NCBI RefSeq assembly: GCF_964204645.1
Contig: NW_027437438.1
Span: forward strand, 88,001-152,000
Source: Tubulanus polymorphus
Taxonomy: Eukaryota; Nemertea; Palaeonemertea; Tubulaniformes; Tubulanidae
Direction: 5' to 3'
Length of the DNA: 64,000 nucleotides
Shown: piece by piece, positions 57,060 to 64,000 of the stretch
Position numbering within the stretch: position 1 is the stretch's first letter
How the letters are laid out: each line of letters begins with the position of its first letter
Program-made: the position numbers and the translations under genes
The notes under the pieces: generated by a model
Database searches by the model: none
The model's input: the letters and a program-made list of their open reading frames with translations, nothing else
Told to the model about the DNA's origin: nothing

Positions 57060-58990
57060 CCCTGTATTTCCAGGTGAATGAAACATATCAATTTAAACGG
57101 AAGAAAAATGTTGTACAGAAAATAACAACCAGCGCAAGTCTCGTCAGTGAATTAAGATGTGCCCAACTAGGAGTGATTCCCGAGGAGAAATGAAACTTTT
57201 AAATAAAAAATTGAAAACAAAAATTGAGTTGAATTTAACTGAAGAAGCTGAAGCGGTACAAAAACTCTTATAGAAATGTTGCGATAGGAGGTTTGAATTG
57301 CGACTTGAAGAGAAAGATCTCCTAAAAAAACCAAGCAAAGCAAATCGTGATGCACGGCATAAGGCAAAGAAAGCCTCTTAAGCAACACGATTGTCAGCTA
57401 CTCCTTCATTGCTTGAGCCGTTATCTAGTAATGCTGATGATAGTGATAACAACTGCAGATGATACTTCCATTGTAACCGATGAATCTACTGATGATCATG
57501 CTGTTGAGATGACTTATCAAAGGGATGAAGAACAAGCAATGCCAGATATTCCAGTTGGGGGAGATCAGCTTATTGAAAGTGAAGTGGAGCCATTATTTGT
57601 GGACTCGGATAGTGAAGATGACAACAGTGACGATGATGATGACAATGATGATGATCGTCGAATTTAAACAAAGTTGACCATGTCATCGACGGAGGTTTGT
57701 CATGTCTTCAATCGCATCGATCATGCATCGTTTAACCAGAGGACCAACGAAAAAATGCTCACATAAAAAAACGTACCACGACATTACATGAATTGGCTCA
57801 ATGCCAACCTCATACTGCTGACAAAGGAAACCAAAAATGCTTAGACGGACAATATCGAAAGCGATAGGGGAGAGTGTTAGTCATGGTACTGTAGTCGAGC
57901 TATGCATACCACAAAATCGTTGTACTCGTTCCAGTGTTCGGTATCATGGAGCAACTAATATCCTTTCAAAAAGAGCGTGTAAAGGCTTCGACGTAAAAAT
58001 TAATATTGATGACCACTGGTCTAATGCTATGTATAGATCTTTGGATGCTCTTATGGAGAATGACAACACAAATATCTTCTACTTGAATCAGGATGATGCA
58101 GCTGAATTCCGCCTAAATACTCTCGCTACTTCAAGCCAGTTCAAAACACTGATGGTATCTGGCTCCGAAGAAAAGGGAATCCGCACAGATTTTATGAATC
58201 AGGAGCAATCTGTCTTACAAGTGACTTGTTACCATTTAACTAGATCTAGCTCGACGATGGATGATTATGCTGGCATTGTAAAATCACTAAAATTATTGGA
58301 TAAGTCGCTGTCTCTGCATGCCAACGATATCCGAATGCTAATGGAAATGCCTATTTCAGGCACGTCTTTTTTCGGTCCAATGATCAACAAAAAGAAATTG
58401 ATTGCATCAGAGTTGATGGTGGGGGATGAGAATCCAGCCCATAAAGAGCAGCAGTTCAATTGCGGTGAATTGCATCTGCTACAGAATATACTTGCAACAT
58501 TTGTGACCACTAGATATAGTGGCGGATCTTACCTTAATCAGGTAGAACACATGAACGGCAATTAACTCGCGCCCACCCAAATTTGTTTATTCCGTCCACG
58601 ATATTGGGTCCAAATAAAGACCCAGCAACTGGTGAAATAGATCTGGAACATGTTCATGCAAACAAGAAGACAGCTATTGATGTCTACATCGAAAGAGTTG
58701 GCAATGTGAATTGCAAGAATAATACAATAAAGCTTTTCAAAGCAGTCGGAAGTAGCGAAAATGTGGAACGTCGACCGTTTCTTTTAGAGTACCTAAAAGC
58801 TTCTGAGAAAAACAAAGAGTTATTGGAAGAAAAATATGCCAATGGTGGGGTGAATAGCCAAAGATTGGTCCATTTTGATAATGTTTTGAATGCCCACAAA
58901 GTGCCTAACAAAGTGACTAATACAGGTTTACTTCTAGACAGGGGTGGCGCTACTTTAGAGTTTCAATTTTTTTATTTCGGCAATATTTGA
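57060..58990 (+). pseudogene. DDE-transposase-like gene of an invertebrate family, decayed
   Basis: After a TATTTCCAG acceptor at about 57073 the frame reads NVVQKITTSASLVSELRCAQ and LGVIPEE, then (shifted) RRFELRLEEKDLLKKPSKAN and RDARHKAKKAS, an acidic linker (DSDSEDDNSDDDDDNDDD), and the core 57837-58565 with IFYLNQDDAAEFRLNTLATS, LMVGDENPAHKEQQFNCGEL and YSGGSYLNQVEHMNGN. The conserved acids (NQDD, GDE, QVE) are placed like a DDE catalytic triad; this is inference. A one-base shift near 58555 leads to HPNLFIPSTILGPNKDP and NKKTAIDVYIERVGNV. I recall this protein type from many invertebrate genomes but know no settled name. At least three frame changes and two stops make it inactive; it is cut at about 58945. 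Confidence 0.55.
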
Positions 58991-59244
58991 TTAACCAAGT
59001 AACAAAAATTCACCACATACGAACTCAACCTACTGTGTTTCATATTTAAGCGACTGTGAAAGTTTCAGACGCATACGTGGCCTTAAACGGACGTAATCGT
59101 TTGACGTGACGGATTTCACGATAACAATAGGACGACGTGTACTACGTACCGTCGTCCTAAAAACAATAGATTTTTTGGCCTTTTTATTAACATTATATGA
59201 ACATTTGACAATCAGTGACTTTTATCTATTCTTTCTTATTTCAG

Positions 59245-59738
59245 GGTCATGCATGATGAACTTCAAGGGGGTTAAGTCTAAGGAAGTTGAAGACTTAATT
59301 GGCGACTTCTGAAACATGCCCCTCATAGACCATGAAGGTCCAATTACGTTGCTAAAGTTAGTAAAAATTTCTTTTAAGTCCCTCAAAAAAGGCTATAACT
59401 TGTTTTTATGAACCAGTTTTCCTGGAATATGCTACAGTAACTCTGCCCAAGTCAGATCCGAACAACACAGAAAACCATTAACCTTCGATGTTTTTTGAAA
59501 TATTTTTTGTTACAATAAATATAAAATATGTAACATCCAACTCGGATATCAGTTAAGTCGGAAACATTTTTACAATCCCAAAAGATCAGACTTGAGCAAA
59601 GTCTACTGTATGGACTTCTGAACAAAGTGAATTACAATTATGAAAAGATGAGGTTATGATATTTAGTTTGTATTTTAGGAATCGAGAAAGCTGCCACCAG
59701 CTACTGGTATTGACGACGATAACGCACTGGAGGATTAA
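59245..59738 (+). CDS. Two small terminal-exon-like segments
   Basis: 59245-59312 follows TTCTTATTTCAG and encodes SCMMNFKGVKSKEVEDLIGD followed by F and a TGA. 59679-59738 follows TTTGTATTTTAG and encodes ESRKLPPATGIDDDNALED and a TAA. They could be alternative last exons of the gene upstream. Short, so chance is possible. Confidence 0.2.
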
Positions 59739-59879
59739 GGGAAAATTATTTCAATTTTATATATGTTTATATACATAGTTATTTAACAAAAGTAATGTAT
59801 AATTATTCAAATATTAACATTAGTTGTGGAAGGATTTTTTGGAGCTGGTGAAAGTGGACAGATATCGTTATAATGTGAT

Positions 59880-60105
59880 GTCATACAAACGTTAAAGGAA
59901 CGTTTTTATCAAACTTAATGGTTGCAGAAAGGTTATGAAGTAACGTTCAGTGAATGTTATCAAAAGCATTCTGTGAACCTTAAAAAACATTTACAAGAAA
60001 ACATCATACAAACATTGTATGAACGTTAAACTCTAATGTTTAAACATGAGTGAAAAACTTCCAGAAAATGTTCTTTGAACGTTTTTTTGTTAGCTGGGAG
60101 TACTC
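59880..60105. repeat. Repeat with many GAACGTT / AACGTTC motifs
   Basis: AACGTT-type words recur about ten times in both orientations, ending TTGAACGTTTTTTTGTTAGCTGGG, an ending I know from short dispersed elements in several animals. Probably a MITE; its first end is not clear. Confidence 0.5.
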
Positions 60106-60841
60106 TTTGTACCAAGTTTAGCCAAAATAGGATAACGAAGATGTAGTGCTAGATATTATGAGCTACAATTTAACAATTTTCGGATTAATTGGTGGTAACA
60201 ATCTAAGTCGTTTCTGTCAAGCAAGTGAGTAATGATGCAAACGTGGCCTGAATCCGAGGGCCTGTGGCCGCCAATGTTCTGTATGCATCATATGCAAAGG
60301 TTGGTTTATGCAGATGATTTATAGTAGCCTCCTCTGATCCACCACTCCACTCCAGTCGGTATTGGCATTTTCTTCGAAACATAGTCTACATTAAACTAGC
60401 AATCCAAACCACAGTTGTCACTGTGTTACTCTGTACTTGGCAACTGATTATATCTTTGTTGTCGGTTAGCCTTCAAATGATTTTGTTTAAGTAATTAAAG
60501 GTAATAAATTACCCTTCCACTGGCATTTTACTACATAGATTTAATTGTTGGATAGGCAAAACTGGGGCCACTTGGATTTTGTGAACTTAGGTTGGCAGTG
60601 CAGTTTATTTACTGTATAAACAAGCATCGGCAGGATGGAGGTATTAATGTCGGGATTTATTGATTTTTGCGTACACAAGGTAGGACTACCAATATAAATG
60701 CGTACGTCATGCATACGAAAGGTAGGACCTCATAATTTTGGTCATTTTCATGCGTACGTACTTTATGGATGCTCCCTAATCATAATCATTGTTTTCAGAT
60801 TGCAATCACTTAACATCGTTCAACGCGTTTTAGCCGTTAAA
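60106..60841. other. Stretch without recognised genes
   Basis: No repeats or ORFs of note. The CGTACGTCATGCATACG segment near 60700 is a short inverted motif. Confidence 0.5.
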
Positions 60842-62605
60842 TTAGGGGTCCAGGGACACCATGCCCACTTGGGAAGTTCAACGCTCCCTCGTGACCATGC
60901 ACAAAAACCAAATGACTTTGAAACTCACCACAATCATAGCACATGTCAGCAACTACAATTTTGTAATTGATTATGATAACAAAATAGGGCATATGGAAAT
61001 ATTAAGTTATTCTACTATTCAACCCCCCTGGTGACCATGTTCAAAACCCAATGAACTTGAAACTCATCGCAATCATAGAACATGTCATGAACTAAACATT
61101 TCAATTGATCATGGTAACAAAATTAGCCTAGGTACCAATATAAGGAAATATATATGAGGAAATACTAAGTTATTATACTATTCAACCCCCCTGGTGGCCA
61201 TATAGAATAACTAATGTCCTTAAAACTCACCACAATCATAAACGATGTCATGAGCTACAACTTTGCAATTGATTGTGATAACAAAATATGCATTGGTACT
61301 GTAACCGTCGATCTGTGAAGGTAAACCCGGTTCTCCGCCATCTGTAACCGCCTGGTTGTTGTATCAGCAGGCTGGCTGGGGAACTAGCATTTACACCAGC
61401 GGTACAGGATTCCATCCATCAGGAACAACAAGGCAGTTAAACCTTATATGTACAATCTTTATTGCATCGCGGAATGAGAATAATTATGATTACTTTACAT
61501 AGTCTTTATATACAGAATCATGAGTATAATGTGAGAACTAGGTGTCAGACAAGTTGCAGACATCAGGACTCAAAAACTAACACCTAGTGACATGTTTGAG
61601 AGACACAAATTAATTAATGATGAGCCCCGACTAAAGCTAATTACTTTGAATACATATTGAGTAGTCTGACATGTTTATTACGATAAAGCACATATTGATA
61701 CAATATTCATAAGTTATATTACATTATTAATACTAAAATTATTATTATTAAGCATTTCATGTAGTTAAAGATATGAAATATTATGAACCATTCGATATGA
61801 CATTGTGGATATAGATGATTACGAAATATGCAACTTATATCAGGGTGATAGTACAAATATCATATAGAAATACTAAGATATTGTGTTATTCAACGCCCCC
61901 TAGTGGCCATACAAAAACCAATGACCTGGAAACTCATGACAATCATGAAACACGTTATAAGCTGCAACTTTCTAAATCATTGTGGTAACAAAATAAGCTT
62001 AGGCATCAATATAATGTCAAAAACCTTTTCCCAACTAGGAATGAGTACTGATGACACAAAGATGGCCGCCAATTGCGTCATAATTGGCTGATCAAAAATA
62101 CCTCAGGTATAAAACATCCCTTTCCAAAGAATACCCATCAGCAATTGCAATGACAAATGGCAAACCAGTAGGAAGCTACAGGACTAAGAATTCTGGCCAA
62201 AATTGACATTTTTGGGCACAAAAAGGTCATAGGACGGCCATCTTGAGTCTGATTGACCAAATTTATGCTGATGGGCCCTGGGGGGATTCAATTATATAAG
62301 AAAGATCAAGGTAATTGATCAAATCGTCTTCAAAATTTCACTCAAAAAGGTCAAAAACTTGTAACAGGTGCTGATTTTGGCGAACAACAATGGCTGCCAG
62401 TCGGCCATCTTGATTCAGACAGGGCCAGTTTTTGGGCTGAAGTGCCTAGGGTAGATACACGTGTAACCCAAATATCAAGATATTAAATTGAAGCGTCTTC
62501 AAAACTTCCCAAAATAACTGGATTCTGTCTACGGACGGACGGATGAACGGACGAAAAGTGAACGCAATAGCCCGCTGGGACTGAAGTCCCAAGTGGGCTA
62601 AAACA
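60842..62605 (+). mobile_element. Hairpin-ended repeat element carrying a solo LTR
   Basis: Starts TTAGGGGTCCAGGGACACCA and ends with the GGGCTAAAA hairpin. Without the 551-base LTR and one TSD it is about 1.2 kb, like the copy at 34970-36190. It has several 154-base units (CAACGCCCCCTAGTGGCC), the CCTACGAATGAGTACTGATG-like block and the CTACGGACGGACGG end block. Non-coding. Confidence 0.75.
61300..61850 (-). mobile_element. Solo LTR with GTAC target duplication
   Basis: 551 bases, TGT...ACA type (minus strand starts TATCACC, one base changed from TGTCACC), homologous over its full length to the LTRs at 42364-44691. GTAC flanks both sides (61296-61299 and 61851-61854), interrupting a 154-base unit of the older element. 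Solo LTRs arise by recombination between two LTRs. Confidence 0.9.
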
Positions 62606-62983
62606 GAGCTGATTTCACTTTCCCTGATTGATATTCTCAGAGCAATCCATTTCTTGACTGACGCAGACACCAAACTCAAGGTCATTGGGTAAAATTATGA
62701 ATTTAGGAATTATTAATAAACAAATGGCGAACCCTTTATCTAGTTCGGTGTCTGTATTTTCAGTTCGGTGTCTGTATTTTCATCGCAAGATTAATTCGAC
62801 GAATACATCTAAAAAAATTCTAGCAAACGTTGTCAGAGCGCAATAATGATAATACATTTTTTGTAAAAAATTAAGTGGATAAATAATAATCGACGATTGC
62901 AAGAGAGTTTTCTGTGAAACAACGGAAAACCCTAATGATTACTTTAATCTCAGCAAGCAATGATATAACAACGTAGTACATAC
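62606..62983. other. Repeat-derived and intronic DNA
   Basis: 62606-62700 matches 54241-54350. A 22-base tandem duplication (AGTTCGGTGTCTGTATTTTC twice) lies at 62740-62781. 62905-62935 is a decayed copy of the AGGGTTTTCTGT hairpin. The segment should be intron of the aminopeptidase gene. Confidence 0.55.
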
Positions 62984-63133
62984 CTTCAAAAATGCTGCAG
63001 CATTACAACAGTCACCCCCTACATTTGTCATAGCTATATTAGTTAGATCGGCTAATTCTGACTTCTTCACTTGTTGGGTATAGAATTCCCACAATGGCAT
63101 TCGCCAAACACGATCACCAGACTTAATTCCAGC
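62984..63133 (-). CDS. LAP3: Cytosol (leucine) aminopeptidase, one internal exon
   Basis: A 50-codon exon, phase 0 at both ends, between a TTTTTTAG acceptor and a GTATGT donor. It encodes SGDRVWRMPLWEFYTQQVKK, SELADLTNIA and GGDCCNAAAFLK. GDRVWRMPL...Y..QV...LAD..N...... GG.C.AAAFL is the signature of the C-terminal catalytic half of M17 leucine aminopeptidases, metal-dependent enzymes that remove N-terminal residues from peptides in the cytosol. Differences from the common form (WEFY for FEHY, DCC for ACT) suggest a divergent paralogue or early decay. Neighbouring exons are not visible: to the left the intron is full of mobile elements, to the right the next exon is beyond the window. This is the best host-gene evidence here. 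Confidence 0.85.
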
Positions 63134-64000
63134 CTAAAAAAGTTTTGCCAAAACATAACATGGATAATTTGTGTTTCGAAATGTACCATTTTCTACAGGA
63201 TTAGATCTAGACAACTGGAGAACATTAACATCAATATCTACAAAGAGAAAGCTAATAAAAACTTCTGGACTATTTAAAGGTGAAAATAAATTGCCCATGG
63301 GCAAAGTGTGGTTTACTTTGAAAGCTAGAGGTTGTTTGGAATAAGGGCATTGCTTGAAAAATCTTTTCAATTCGTGACTTCAAAGTTCCACAAGTTTATA
63401 TTGTATTTTATCTTTCTTAAAGAATTATTTTGTAGTCAAATAAGACCAAAGATATAGATTTGGTTACAGTCCACGTCCAAAAGTTTGTAGGGTACAGGTA
63501 GGCGCGGCAGGGAAACTATTCTATATTTTCAAAAAAAATATGTTTCACAATATGAAAAAAATATTCAAATAAGGCCATCCCAAAATAATTGTCTGTTTGC
63601 CGTAACACCGGCTCAACTTTTCATGATGAGTCCGTAGGTAGGAAAACTTCAATTAGGCCACATTGACAAGGCATGTTTTCAGACGACGCAAACTTGAATT
63701 CAAACATATGTAGCTCATACATCGGCAGTGGGTCGGTCGGTCGGCCATTTTTATCAAAAATAAAATTTATTTCAATGAATCCCAGGAAAAAAGTTTTCAC
63801 TCGGTACCTTTGAAGTCGGGTCAGTCGGGTTACGGCAAACAGACCATTAATATGGGATGGCCTAAAATTCATATGATGTCACATATCAGAGGGTGGCTGA
63901 ATATTGGGTCTTGGAAACCTCTTCCAATGTTGGTCGCGGAAGTTAAAATACCGGTATAGAAGAAATTGGCTATTAGATCGTTTTAAATCCTGGAATTTAC
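63134..64000. other. Intronic DNA of the aminopeptidase gene, no features recognised
   Basis: AT-rich. Minus-strand open frames (63134-63370 and 63621-63872) show no match to the aminopeptidase. A short GGTCGGTCGGTCGG run lies at 63733-63746. Confidence 0.5.

Noticed and set aside
63134-63370. Minus-strand ORF directly upstream of the aminopeptidase exon as part of the exon
   Set aside because: It is separated by a stop and a good TTTTTTAG acceptor, and its sequence does not resemble the enzyme.

Overview
This window looks like nuclear DNA from an invertebrate animal, most likely a marine lophotrochozoan such as a mollusc. That placement is inferred from the repeat types (Ty3/gypsy, PIF/Harbinger, hAT and MULE elements, many minisatellites, and a 'gaggcccacgggcc' motif I associate with molluscan repeats); no single marker proves it. 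Coding regions are split by GT-AG introns, no long intact gene exists, and almost all protein-coding signal comes from decayed mobile elements. The one clear host-gene piece is a 150-bp exon of cytosol (leucine) aminopeptidase near the right end.

Layout. 1-3.6 kb: a Ty3/gypsy element on the minus strand with LTR, primer site, gag, protease, RT, RNase H and integrase. 3.6-4.4 kb: a cut PIF/Harbinger transposase. 4.4-5.5 kb: an SGNH-hydrolase ORF between two identical 41-bp direct repeats. 5.5-12.4 kb: the most remarkable object, a spliced minus-strand gene whose exons join in phase to give a PHD finger, an OTU-type cysteine protease domain and a Mutator-like (MULE) transposase; a hAT-like element interrupts one exon. 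12.5-15.4 kb: tandem repeats, a deleted gypsy copy and a perfect 27-bp hairpin. 16.8-18.6 kb: unassigned plus-strand exons and a fold-back MITE. 18.9-23 kb: a plus-strand gypsy integrase split by a 584-bp TIR element with an 8-bp target duplication, followed by a zinc-finger/charged ORF and a promoter-like segment. 23-25.2 kb: a LINE reverse transcriptase ending at (TA)n tracts inside an inverted duplication.

25.3-40 kb: two copies of a ~2.25-kb repeat in opposite orientation enclose about 10 kb holding gypsy scraps, a hAT-like element, a (CCGA)n microsatellite and a ~141-bp satellite carrying TGACCTTGACCTT boxes. 40.3-41.1 kb: a TIR element with perfect 42-bp ends and a MADF/Myb-like ORF. 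41.5-51 kb: a hairpin array, two paralogous copies of one repeat block, a 2.3-kb non-autonomous LTR element whose empty site is visible in the paralogue, and about 100 copies of a 31-bp minisatellite. 51-64 kb: fold-back DNA, LINE scraps, a three-exon CIDE-N-like gene, a decayed transposase-like gene, Helitron-like repeats with a nested solo LTR, and the aminopeptidase exon.

The genes do not form operons or a pathway. The region is best read as layered insertions, with several insertion events that can be ordered by nesting, target-site duplications and paralogous empty sites.
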